DNA of 64,000 nucleotides from VRUE01 sp963720805 (lineage in GTDB: Bacteria > Actinomycetota > Thermoleophilia > Solirubrobacterales > 70-9). Position 1 is the first letter of the stretch; each line of letters starts with the position of its first letter. Below, piece by piece: positions 48,578 to 57,057 of this stretch. The stretch is taken from assembly GCA_963720805.1 (NCBI GenBank), contig CAVRGT010000011.1, forward strand, positions 1-64,000. Direction: 5' to 3'. The notes under the pieces are model-generated. The model saw only the letters and a program-made list of their open reading frames with translations, was not told the origin of the DNA and did no database searches. The position numbers were made by a program, and so were the translations under genes.

Positions 48578-49591
48578 ATGGGTAGTGACGCGAACAAGCG
48601 CGCCCTGATCACTGGACTGACGGGCCAGGACGGCTCCTACCTGGCCGACTTGCTGCTCGCCAAGGACTACGAGGTGCACGGCATCATCCGCCGCTCCTCG
48701 AGCTTCAACACCGGGCGAATCGAGCATCTCTACCGCGACCCGCACGAACAGGGAGCGCGACTCTTCTCCCACTACGGCGACCTCAGCGACCCGGTCGCCC
48801 TGACCCGGCTGATCTACAAGCTGCAGCCGGCTGAGATCTACCACCTGGGCGCGCAGAGCCACGTCCGGGTCTCCTTCGACATACCCGAGTACACCTTCGA
48901 CGTGACCGGCACCGGGACCCTGCGCCTGCTCGAGGCGATCCGCGAATCGGAGGTTCAGACGCGCTTCTACCAGGCCTCCTCCTCGGAGATGTTCGGAGCA
49001 ACGCCGCCGCCGCAAAACGAGAGCACTCCCTTCCACCCCCGCAGCCCCTACGCCGTGGCCAAGGTGGCGGCCTACTGGGCGACTGTGAACTACCGCGAGG
49101 CCTACGGGTTGTTTGCGGTCAACGGCATCCTCTTCAACCACGAGTCGCCCCGCCGCGGCGAGACCTTCGTCACCCGCAAGATCACCCGCGCGGTGGCGCG
49201 GATCAAGGCCGGTCTGCAGGACAAGCTCTACATGGGCAACCTCGACGCCGAACGCGATTGGGGCTACGCGCCGGACTTCGTCGAGGCAATGTGGATGATG
49301 CTGCAGGCCGAGGAGCCTGACGACTATGTGGTAGCCACCGGAGAGAAGCACTCCGTGCGCGAGGCGCTCGAGGTCGCCTTCGCCCACGCCGGCCTCGATT
49401 ACGAGCAACACGTCGAGATCGACCCCCGCTACTTCCGCCCCTCCGAGGTCGACTCGCTACTCGGCGATCCCGCCAAGGCGCGCGAGAAGCTCGGCTGGGA
49501 GCCGAAGGTCCGCTTCCGCGAGCTGGTCGAGCTGATGGTCGACGCCGATATCGACGAGCTCGACGACAAGCTCTCCGGGAAGGTCACCTGA
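48578..49591 (+). CDS. gmd: GDP-mannose 4,6-dehydratase
   Basis: 337 residues. RALITGLTGQDGSYLADLLL is the GMD Rossmann motif (GxxGxxG). HGIIRRSSSFNTGRIEHLYR carries the NADP-binding Arg/Ser, FYQASSSEMFGATPPPQNES the catalytic Ser/Glu region, and SPYAVAKVAAYWATVNYREA the YxxxK. VNGILFNHESPRRGETFVTR is diagnostic of the family. It forms GDP-4-keto-6-deoxymannose, the precursor of GDP-fucose (with fcl next to it), GDP-rhamnose or GDP-perosamine. Confidence 0.95.
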   Translation: MGSDANKRALITGLTGQDGSYLADLLLAKDYEVHGIIRRSSSFNTGRIEHLYRDPHEQGARLFSHYGDLSDPVALTRLIYKLQPAEIYHLGAQSHVRVSFDIPEYTFDVTGTGTLRLLEAIRESEVQTRFYQASSSEMFGATPPPQNESTPFHPRSPYAVAKVAAYWATVNYREAYGLFAVNGILFNHESPRRGETFVTRKITRAVARIKAGLQDKLYMGNLDAERDWGYAPDFVEAMWMMLQAEEPDDYVVATGEKHSVREALEVAFAHAGLDYEQHVEIDPRYFRPSEVDSLLGDPAKAREKLGWEPKVRFRELVELMVDADIDELDDKLSGKVT

Positions 49592-49592
49592 G

Positions 49593-50549
49593 TTGAGCGA
49601 GGGTCAGCCGAGCGTCGGCTTCTGGCAGGGCAAGTCGGTCGTGGTCACCGGCGGGGCAGGCTTCCTCGGCAAGCCGACGGTGCGGATGCTGAGCGAGCTC
49701 GGTGCCGAGGTGCGGGTACCGCGCTCCGCCGAGCACGACCTCACCGACCCCCTCGCCTGCCGCGACGCACTCGCCGGTGGAGAGGTGGTCCTGCACCTGG
49801 CGGCCAACGTCGGTGGCATCGGCTACAACCGGCGCAACCCCGGGCCGCTGATCCGCGACAACATGGCGATGGGGCTCAACGTCTTCGAGGCCTGCCGGGA
49901 GCTCGGCGTCAGCAAGCTGGTGGCCGCCTGCTCGGTCTGCGCCTACCCCAAGTTCACCCCGGTCCCGTTCAAAGAGGACGATCTCTGGGACGGCTACCCG
50001 GAGGAGTCGAACGCCCCCTACGGGCTCGCCAAGAAGATGCTGATCGTCCTCTCGGACTCCTACCGGCGCCAGTACGGGCTGGACTCCTGCGTGCCGGTGA
50101 TCGCCAACCTCTACGGGCCCGAGGACAACTTCGACCTCGAGGACTCGCATGTGATCGCGGCGATGGTCAACAAGTACGTGAGCGCGGCTGCCGGCGGTGA
50201 GCCCGAGGTAGTGCTCTGGGGAACAGGCTCGCCCTCGCGCGAGTTCCTCTATGTCGACGACGCGGCGAGGGCGCTGATTCTGGCCGCCGAGCATGCCGAT
50301 TCCTCGCTGCCCTTCAACGTCGGCACCGGGGTCGAGACGAAGATCCGCGACCTCGCCAAGCTGGTCTCGGTCGCGGCTGGCTTCGAGGGCGAAACGGTGT
50401 GGGACAGCTCCCGCCCGGACGGCCAGCCGGTCCGCTATCTAGACGTCAGCCGCGCCGAGACGACGATCGGGTTCAGGGCTCGAACGAGCCTGGCCGAGGG
50501 GCTGAAGCGGACGGTGGCGTCCTTTCGAGCTTCGCCGGCACGGGCCTGA
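49593..50549 (+). CDS. fcl: GDP-L-fucose synthase
   Basis: 318 residues, TTG start two bases after gmd. VVVTGGAGFLGKPTVRMLSE (nucleotide binding), VVLHLAANVGGIGYNRRNPG, LVAACSVCAYPKFTPVPFKE (the C-S-V-C-A-Y-P motif region of the family) and NAPYGLAKKMLIVLSDSYRR (YxxxK). It performs the 3,5-epimerisation and 4-reduction of GDP-4-keto-6-deoxymannose to GDP-L-fucose in the cytosol. Pairing with gmd makes the assignment strong, though close relatives act on other NDP-sugars. Confidence 0.88.
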   Translation: MSEGQPSVGFWQGKSVVVTGGAGFLGKPTVRMLSELGAEVRVPRSAEHDLTDPLACRDALAGGEVVLHLAANVGGIGYNRRNPGPLIRDNMAMGLNVFEACRELGVSKLVAACSVCAYPKFTPVPFKEDDLWDGYPEESNAPYGLAKKMLIVLSDSYRRQYGLDSCVPVIANLYGPEDNFDLEDSHVIAAMVNKYVSAAAGGEPEVVLWGTGSPSREFLYVDDAARALILAAEHADSSLPFNVGTGVETKIRDLAKLVSVAAGFEGETVWDSSRPDGQPVRYLDVSRAETTIGFRARTSLAEGLKRTVASFRASPARA

Positions 50550-50583
50550 GCGCCCCGGTCGGACCAGCGAGGGCCTTCCCCCC

Positions 50584-52044
50584 GTGACCGACGCGCCCAA
50601 CGGACCGCTCGCAGTAACCGCCGCTCGGGGCGTCGGCATCTTGGTAAGCCGCACACTGCTACTGCAGGTGCTGACCGTCGGCGTCACCCTCGTCCTCGCG
50701 CGGCTGCTCTCGCCCGCCGACTACGGGCTCTTCGCGGTGGCGACCGCGATTCAGGGCGTCGCCCAGGTGGCCAGCGGCGCCGGGCTCAGCGCGGCGCTGA
50801 TTCGCCAAGCCGAGGACCCGACCCGGCGCCAGCAGCGGGCGGTGTCGGGCTTCCTCTTCGCCACCGGCACGACTTTCGCCCTGGCGATGCTGGCGATCGC
50901 CTTCGGGGCACTGCCGGCGGTGGGCGTACACGGCCACTCGATCGATGTGATCGCCGCCACGACCCTGGCCGTCCCGCTCTACGCCCTGCGAGCGGTGCCG
51001 ATGGTGCTGCTCGAGCGGCACCTGAAGTTCGGCCGGGTCGCCCTGGTCGAGACCGCCGAGACGCTCTCCTTCAACGCCTTTGCCCTGGTCGGAGCGCTGG
51101 CAGGACTCGGCGCCTTCAGCCTCGCCGGAGCCGTTCCCGCCGCGGCGGCGGCGGGGCTCATCTGCGCGGCGCTGCTCACCCGCCCCGGGGCCGGCCTCTC
51201 CTTCGACCTCGAGGCCGTCCGCTCGCTGGCCCACTTTGGCCTGCGGGCAAGCCTCCTGCAGCTCCTCACCCTGGCCCGTGGTCTTGGTTTCGTCACCCTC
51301 ATCACCGCGATCGGCGGCACCACAACGGCGGGCTTCTACGCGATGGCCTCCCGTCTCTTCTCCCTGCCCACCGCGATCGCCTCGGCGATGCAGCGCGTCT
51401 CCTTTCCCGCCCTGGCGCGCTCGGCAGCGGAGCGGCCCCGTCGTGCCGGTCGGGCCGCGGCGCTCTCGGCGACGCTGGCGAGCCTGCCGCTGGCGCTGCT
51501 CGCCGGCTCTTCACACGCCCTGGTGACGGTCGTCCTTGGCGAGCGCTGGCTGCCCACGGTCGACCTGGTGCTGACCAGCTCGCCCGGCGTGCTGCTCGCG
51601 GCCAGCGCGATTCCGGCGATGGTCTCCCTGGCGCTCTCCGAGGGACGCCCCGGCGTGCCGGTCGCGGCCGTTCTCTGCTCGGCGCCGGCGCTGGCGATCG
51701 TCGCGATCCTTGCCGTTCCCTCCCTGGGGACCACCGGGGTCGGGCTGGCGATGAGCGCCTCGGCGCTGGTCAGCCTGGTGGTGCTCGGATTGCGGGCGGA
51801 GCCGGAGATACGAGCCGCGGCGTCGCCGCTGATCCGAGCGCTCGCGGTTGGCTCACTCGCCGCCGCGGCGGGCTACCTGGCACCGTTTGGCGACGACCTG
51901 GCCGGGTTGGTCGGGAAGCTCGCGCTCGTCGGCTGCATCTGGACGGCGCTGGCAACACTGACGATGCGGGCGGAGCTGCGAGCGGCGCTGCGGATAGCCA
52001 AGCCGATGCTGACCGCACGGCTGGGCGACACGGTCACTGAATAG
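50584..52044 (+). CDS. Second Wzx-type polysaccharide flippase
   Basis: 486 residues, GTG start. LTVGVTLVLARLLSPADYGL and YALRAVPMVLLERHLKFGRV parallel the flippase at 44579 at matching positions, showing duplication. Twelve to fourteen hydrophobic helices span the protein. Two flippases in one operon suggest either two different repeat units or redundancy. It starts 35 bases after fcl and lies in the operon just before a methyltransferase. Confidence 0.9.
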   Translation: MTDAPNGPLAVTAARGVGILVSRTLLLQVLTVGVTLVLARLLSPADYGLFAVATAIQGVAQVASGAGLSAALIRQAEDPTRRQQRAVSGFLFATGTTFALAMLAIAFGALPAVGVHGHSIDVIAATTLAVPLYALRAVPMVLLERHLKFGRVALVETAETLSFNAFALVGALAGLGAFSLAGAVPAAAAAGLICAALLTRPGAGLSFDLEAVRSLAHFGLRASLLQLLTLARGLGFVTLITAIGGTTTAGFYAMASRLFSLPTAIASAMQRVSFPALARSAAERPRRAGRAAALSATLASLPLALLAGSSHALVTVVLGERWLPTVDLVLTSSPGVLLAASAIPAMVSLALSEGRPGVPVAAVLCSAPALAIVAILAVPSLGTTGVGLAMSASALVSLVVLGLRAEPEIRAAASPLIRALAVGSLAAAAGYLAPFGDDLAGLVGKLALVGCIWTALATLTMRAELRAALRIAKPMLTARLGDTVTE

Positions 52045-52077
52045 GATCTCCCGGCTCGGCTGACGCCCGGGCCACCG

Positions 52078-52722
52078 ATGAACTACGAGCGCCTCTACTC
52101 ATACCGCTTCCGCGACATCGACCAGGCCGCCCGTCTGCGGGTTTGGGAGGAGATCGCCCCCCACGTGCACGGCCTGATGGGCTCGCCCCAGACGGTGCTC
52201 GATGCGGCTGCCGGCCGCGGCGAGTTCATCTGCTCGATCCCGGCGGCCGAGCGCTGGTCGGTCGACGAGGTCGCCTACTCGGAGGCCGAGCGCACCGAGG
52301 GGGTCAAATTCGTCACCTCGAAGATCATGGACGCCGAGCTGCCGAGCGAGCACTTCGACGGCGTCTTCGCCTCCAACTTCCTCGAGCACCTCTACGACCA
52401 GGAGGCGATCTCTCAGTTCCTCGAAAAGATGCGCGACTCGATGAAGAGCGGCGGGCGGATCGCGATCATGGGGCCGAACTATCGCTACTGCTCGAAGGAG
52501 TACTGGGACTGCGCCGATCACTACGTCGCCCTGACCCACGTGGCGATCGCCGAGCACCTCTACGCCGCCGGCTTCGAGCCGCAGCGCGTCATCCCCCGCT
52601 ACCTGCCCTACTCCTTCCGGGGGATCCTGCCCCCCTCGCCGCGGCTCACCGGCCTCTACCTGCGCACGCCCCTTGCCTGGAAGCTGCTCGGCAAGCAGTT
52701 CCTGGTGATCGGGCGCCGCTGA
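52078..52722 (+). CDS. SAM-dependent class I methyltransferase
   Basis: 214 residues. TVLDAAAGRGEFICSIPAAE is motif I (D-A-A-A-G-R-G), WSVDEVAYSEAERTEGVKFV the second strand region, and FDGVFASNFLEHLYDQEAIS the Methyltransf_11/23-type motif with NFLEHL. GGRIAIMGPNYRYCSKEYWD follows. The protein is soluble and probably modifies a sugar or lipid-linked intermediate in this locus; the acceptor is unknown. Confidence 0.85.
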   Translation: MNYERLYSYRFRDIDQAARLRVWEEIAPHVHGLMGSPQTVLDAAAGRGEFICSIPAAERWSVDEVAYSEAERTEGVKFVTSKIMDAELPSEHFDGVFASNFLEHLYDQEAISQFLEKMRDSMKSGGRIAIMGPNYRYCSKEYWDCADHYVALTHVAIAEHLYAAGFEPQRVIPRYLPYSFRGILPPSPRLTGLYLRTPLAWKLLGKQFLVIGRR

Positions 52723-52726
52723 GGCC

Positions 52727-53794
52727 TTGCGCGTCCTGGTGACAGGGGGCGCCGGCTTCGTCGGCGGCAACCTCGTCGTCGCGCTGGCCGAGCGCCACGC
52801 CGATTGGGAGATCGTCGCGCTCGACAACCTGATGCGGCGCGGCTCGGAGCTGAACCTGCCGCGGCTGCGCGAGGCCGGGGTCGAGTTCCTCCACGGCGAC
52901 GTGCGCGAGCCCGCCGACCTCAAGGCGGCCGGGTCCTTCGACGCGATGGTCGAGTGCTCTGCCGAGCCCTCCGTCCTCGCCGGCTTCGGCGATCCCTCCT
53001 ACTCGGTCCAGACCAACCTGCTTGGCGCCTTCAACTGCCTCGAGCGGGCGCGGGCCGAGGAGGCCTTCGTCGTCTTCCTCTCAACCAGCCGGGTCTACCC
53101 GGTGGCACCCCAGCTGGAGCTGGAGCTGGAGGAGGCCGAGACCCGCTTCGAGCTGAGCGCCTCCCAGCCCGTCGCCGGCGCCGGCCCGGCGGGCATCGCC
53201 GAGGACTTTCCGCTGAGCGGCGCCCGCACGCTCTACGGCGCTACCAAGCTCTCCGCCGAGCTGCTGATCGAGGAGTACGCCGACGCCTTCGGGCTGCGCG
53301 CGGTGACCAACCGCTGCGGCGTGATCGCCGGTCCTTGGCAGATGGGCAAGGTCGACCAGGGCGTCTTCTCCTGGTGGCTGCTCAGCCACCGCTTCGGCCG
53401 GCCGCTCTCCTACATCGGCTACGGCGGCAACGGCAAGCAGGTACGCGACCTGCTCCACATCGACGATCTGATCGACCTGGTCGAGGAGCAGCTCGACGAC
53501 CCGGAGCGCTGGAGCGGCGTCACCGCGAACGCCGGCGGCGGCCGCGAGTGCAGCCTCTCGCTCTTGGAGACAACCGAGATCTGCCGCGAGCTGACCGGCA
53601 ACGAGGTGCCGATCGGGATCGAGCCCGAGACCCGTCCCGGAGACGTGCCGGTCTACCTCAGCGACTGCTCGCACCTGCATTCTCTAACCTCATGGCGCCC
53701 CCGCCGTGGACCACGCGACGTGCTCGCCGACTTGCTTGACTGGTCGGCGGCGCACGAGGACTCGCTGCGGACGGCACTGGGTTTCGAGCGATAG
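52727..53794 (+). CDS. NAD-dependent epimerase, CDP-paratose 2-epimerase-like
   Basis: 355 residues, TTG start four bases after the methyltransferase. RVLVTGGAGFVGGNLVVALA, FVVFLSTSRVYPVAPQLELE and SGARTLYGATKLSAELLIEE (YxxxK). NRCGVIAGPWQMGKVDQGVF is the signature of the CDP-paratose/tyvelose epimerase group, as is GYGGNGKQVRDLLHIDDLID. No CDP-glucose synthesis genes (rfbF/rfbG type) occur in the window, so the real substrate may differ. Confidence 0.82.
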   Translation: MRVLVTGGAGFVGGNLVVALAERHADWEIVALDNLMRRGSELNLPRLREAGVEFLHGDVREPADLKAAGSFDAMVECSAEPSVLAGFGDPSYSVQTNLLGAFNCLERARAEEAFVVFLSTSRVYPVAPQLELELEEAETRFELSASQPVAGAGPAGIAEDFPLSGARTLYGATKLSAELLIEEYADAFGLRAVTNRCGVIAGPWQMGKVDQGVFSWWLLSHRFGRPLSYIGYGGNGKQVRDLLHIDDLIDLVEEQLDDPERWSGVTANAGGGRECSLSLLETTEICRELTGNEVPIGIEPETRPGDVPVYLSDCSHLHSLTSWRPRRGPRDVLADLLDWSAAHEDSLRTALGFER

Positions 53795-53816
53795 GCGAAA
53801 GGGGCAATAAGAAGCT

Positions 53817-54890
53817 ATGCCGAAGGCGATAGTCACAGGATCCGGGGGCTTGATCGGCTCCGAGTCAGCAGCGAGGCTCGTCGGAGCCGGCTTTGACGTG
53901 GTCGGGATCGAGAACGACACCCGCGCCACTCTCTTCGGACCCTCAGCGTCCACCGCATCGGTGACGGAGCGGCTCAACCGCGAGCTCGAGACCTTCCGCA
54001 CAGCCGACCTCGACATCCGTGACGCCGACGGCATCGATCGCGTCTTCGCCGAGAGCGGCAAGGAGATCGAGCTGGTTGTCCACACGGCCGCGCAGCCCTC
54101 CCACGACTGGGCAGCCAGCGACCCACAGGCCGACTTTGGCATCAACGCCAACGGCACGCTCAACCTGCTCGAGGCCGCCCGCAAGCACTGCCCCGAGGCG
54201 ACCTTCATCTTCACCTCGACCAACAAGGTCTACGGCGACAGGCCGAACTACCTGCCACTCGAAGAGCTGGAGACGCGGCTCGAGCTGCCCGCCGATCACC
54301 AGTGGTTCGACGGCATCGACACGACGATGTCGATCGACTCCACCCTGCACTCGCTGTTCGGCGCCTCGAAGGCGGCTGCCGACCTGCTCGTGCAGGAGTA
54401 CGGCCGCTATTTCGACATGCCCACGGTCTGCTTCCGCGGCGGCTGCCTCACCGGCCCCAACCACGCCGGCGCCCAGCTGCACGGCTTTCTCGCCTATCTG
54501 ATGAGGTGCACGGTCACCGGCGACCCCTACACGGTCTTCGGCTACGAGGGCAAGCAGGTGCGCGACAACGTGCACAGCGCCGACCTCGTCGACGCCTTCC
54601 TGCTCTTCCATGAGAACCCCCGTGCGGCGGCCGTCTACAACATCGGCGGCGGCCGCGAGAATGCCTGCTCGATGCTGGAGGCGATCGCGCTCTGCGAGCG
54701 CGTCGCCGGGCGCGAGCTGAACTGGGAGATGAGCGACGAGGCGCGGGTCGGCGACCATCGCTGGTGGATCAGCGACCTCGACGAGTTCGGCTCCCAGTAC
54801 GGCGGTTGGCGGCCGCAGCGCAATCTGGAGACGATCCTGCGCGAGATCTACGAGGCCAACGCCGAGCGCTGGGCCTCCGCTCCGGCATGA
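53817..54890 (+). CDS. NAD-dependent epimerase, CDP-paratose 2-epimerase-like (second)
   Basis: 357 residues. KAIVTGSGGLIGSESAARLV, FIFTSTNKVYGDRPNYLPLE and SLFGASKAAADLLVQEYGRY (active site Y replaced in this spacing by F/S-K, with FGASK). FRGGCLTGPNHAGAQLHGFL and GYEGKQVRDNVHSADLVDAF are diagnostic of the RfbE group. FGASK in place of YxxxK is shared by that group. It is distinct from the preceding gene, and the pair may act in sequence or form a hetero-oligomer. Confidence 0.82.
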   Translation: MPKAIVTGSGGLIGSESAARLVGAGFDVVGIENDTRATLFGPSASTASVTERLNRELETFRTADLDIRDADGIDRVFAESGKEIELVVHTAAQPSHDWAASDPQADFGINANGTLNLLEAARKHCPEATFIFTSTNKVYGDRPNYLPLEELETRLELPADHQWFDGIDTTMSIDSTLHSLFGASKAAADLLVQEYGRYFDMPTVCFRGGCLTGPNHAGAQLHGFLAYLMRCTVTGDPYTVFGYEGKQVRDNVHSADLVDAFLLFHENPRAAAVYNIGGGRENACSMLEAIALCERVAGRELNWEMSDEARVGDHRWWISDLDEFGSQYGGWRPQRNLETILREIYEANAERWASAPA

Positions 54891-55681
54891 AGCTCTCGCT
54901 GGTCATCCCCGCATACAACGAGGAGGAGACGGTCGCCGAGACCGTAGAGGGCATCGTCTCGACCCTGACCCGCGAGAGCATCGATCACGAGGTGCTCGTC
55001 GTCGACGACTCCAGCACGGACGGCACGGCGGCAGTGGTCGGGCGGCTGGCCGCCGAGAACCCCCAGGTCCGCTGCCTACCCTCGCCCTATGAAAACGGCT
55101 TCGGCTTTGCCGTGCGAGCCGGTCTCGAGGCCTTCGAGGGGGACGCGGTGGCGATTGTCATGGCCGACGGCTCCGACAGCCCCGCGGACATCGTCTCCTA
55201 CCAACGCCTGCTCGAAGAGGGCTATGAGTGCGCCTTTGGCTCGCGCTTCGTCCACGGCTCCAACGTGATCGACTACCCGCGCTCGAAGCTGATCATGAAC
55301 CGGATCGTCAACTTCGGAATCCGCGTCCTCTTCCGGCATGGCTACAACGACACCACCAACGCCTTCAAGGCCTACCGGCGCGAGGTGATCGAGAACGTCC
55401 AGCCCTTCCTCTCCCACCACTTCAACCTCACGGTCGAGCTGCCGCTGAAGGCCGTGGTCCGCGGCTACAGCTACGGCATCGTGCCGATCTCCTGGACCAA
55501 CCGCAAAGCCGGGACCTCGAAGCTGCGGCTCAACGAGATGGGCAGCCGCTACCTCTTCATCGTCCTCTACGTCTTCCTCGAGCACCACCTCAGCCGCGGC
55601 GACTACCGGCGCGACGGGACGCCGACCGTGCGCCCACGCGGGACATGGCGCGGGGGCCGCAAGACGCACTCGAGCCCGTAA
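54887..55681 (+). CDS. Family 2 glycosyltransferase (DPM1-like)
   Basis: 264 residues, ATG overlapping the upstream stop (ATGA). LSLVIPAYNEEETVAETVEG, EVLVVDDSSTDGTAAVVGRL, ENGFGFAVRAGLEAFEGDAV and AIVMADGSDSPADIVSYQRL (ADGSD as DxD) match dolichyl/polyprenyl-phosphate-sugar synthases. HGYNDTTNAFKAYRREVIEN is also typical. No C-terminal membrane helices are present. It probably makes a polyprenyl-phosphate sugar used by the GT-C-like proteins encoded next door. It is the last gene of the operon. Confidence 0.9.
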   Translation: MKLSLVIPAYNEEETVAETVEGIVSTLTRESIDHEVLVVDDSSTDGTAAVVGRLAAENPQVRCLPSPYENGFGFAVRAGLEAFEGDAVAIVMADGSDSPADIVSYQRLLEEGYECAFGSRFVHGSNVIDYPRSKLIMNRIVNFGIRVLFRHGYNDTTNAFKAYRREVIENVQPFLSHHFNLTVELPLKAVVRGYSYGIVPISWTNRKAGTSKLRLNEMGSRYLFIVLYVFLEHHLSRGDYRRDGTPTVRPRGTWRGGRKTHSSP

Positions 55682-55683
55682 CG

Positions 55684-57057
55684 CTACGGCGCCCGACCGC
55701 CGCCCTCTGCGGCAATCAGGCGGTCGCAGGCGATGTTGATCGTCCATCCCGCGGGCGCAGTGTGAACGGGTACTTCGTCGTGGTGCTTTGCTTCGCACGA
55801 GCCGGCAGCTGCCTTCAGGCTGTCGTCCCAGGGCGTCCCGCCGCGGGCATCGCCGGCGCCAGCGTCGAAGGAGGTGACGATCGAAACCAACAGTACGGCG
55901 GCTATCGCCATCTCCGCCACGGGGCGACCGTTTGACGACCGGCGGCGAGCGTCGAACAGGGCCAGGGCGGCGCCGATCAGCAAGAGGGTGGGCAACACCG
56001 TGTAACGGGCGCCGATATTGCTGTAGGCGTCGACCGGCCAGGCCATCACGCCCAGTCCGCGCTGGTAGCTCGAGACCAGGAACATCACCACCGCGGTGGT
56101 GATCGCGATCGCGGCGAAGAGGCGATTGGAGGGGGCGCGCAGGGCAAGCACGATCAGGCAAACGGTCACCGCCGCGGAGATCGCGATCAGAAACGGCCAT
56201 CCCCAGGCAGTCCAGAGGGATACGCTCAGTTCAAGCCCGAGGACCGAGCCGCTGACGATTCGTTGCAGGAAGGTGGTGAGGATGCCGCCGCTCCACATGT
56301 TGGCGGCGATGTGCGGGCTGTTGATCACGGTGAGCACTTGCGCCACTGTGGGAACCGCGAAGGCAGCGACGACCAGCGCGTCGCGGCGATCGCGGATCGC
56401 GAACGCGCGCAGGAAGGCAATCGGGATGAAGAAGAAGGTGACGGGCGTACTGAAGCCGGTAAGCAGGATCAGCCCGGCGCTGAGAGAGGCGCCCAATGTC
56501 GTCGCGGGTCGCCAGAGCAGCAGCCAGAAGACCGCCACGGCCATGTACCAGGAGACGTTCGTGGGCGAGGCTACCGTCTCGATGCTGCCCATCGGGGTCA
56601 GGACCGTCAGCGCCACCAGCAGCGCCCGTAGGTAGGGGCTGCGGATGTGGGCGGCGCTGGCAAACCAGATCGCGACCCCGCTGAGCGCGACGACGAGGGC
56701 CGCTGCCAGGTTCATCGCCGCCGGCGCGTCGCGCAGGGGCACCAGCGCCCCGATCTCACCGATCAGGCTGGGGACGACGACGAGGTATTCGGACCACGGC
56801 GTGGTGAGGACGCCATGGAGGTCGTGTGTCATCGCCTTTTCGAGGAAGACCGGTCCGTCCTCCGCCCAAAGTGAGTTCAAGGCGCTGGAGGGGCCGATTC
56901 TGAGCAGCTGCAGAACGACGGCCAGCGCCAGGAAGGAGACGAGGACTACGACCCCTTCCCAGCCCTTGAACCTGAGCGTCGCCGGCGGCGAAGGAAGGAA
57001 GACCACCCGATTGAGCATGTCTCTCAGCCGCCTGATGGCGTCCCCCGTCCAGCCCAT
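55684..57057 (-). CDS. Multi-pass membrane protein, GT-C-like
   Basis: 457 residues with about eleven hydrophobic segments. After the first helix (VVVLVSFLALAVVLQLLRIG) comes an external loop NSLWAEDGPVFLEKAMTHDL with the acidic pair typical of GT-C transferases. APAAMNLAAALVVALSGVAI and WYMAVAVFWLLLWRPATTLG are further helices. The C-terminal 70 residues are hydrophilic with a Cys pair (GSCEAK, NIACDR). A polyprenyl-phosphate-sugar-dependent transferase is plausible but unproven. Its start overlaps the stop of the upstream gene by one base. Confidence 0.6.
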   Translation of the reverse strand: MGWTGDAIRRLRDMLNRVVFLPSPPATLRFKGWEGVVVLVSFLALAVVLQLLRIGPSSALNSLWAEDGPVFLEKAMTHDLHGVLTTPWSEYLVVVPSLIGEIGALVPLRDAPAAMNLAAALVVALSGVAIWFASAAHIRSPYLRALLVALTVLTPMGSIETVASPTNVSWYMAVAVFWLLLWRPATTLGASLSAGLILLTGFSTPVTFFFIPIAFLRAFAIRDRRDALVVAAFAVPTVAQVLTVINSPHIAANMWSGGILTTFLQRIVSGSVLGLELSVSLWTAWGWPFLIAISAAVTVCLIVLALRAPSNRLFAAIAITTAVVMFLVSSYQRGLGVMAWPVDAYSNIGARYTVLPTLLLIGAALALFDARRRSSNGRPVAEMAIAAVLLVSIVTSFDAGAGDARGGTPWDDSLKAAAGSCEAKHHDEVPVHTAPAGWTINIACDRLIAAEGGGRAP

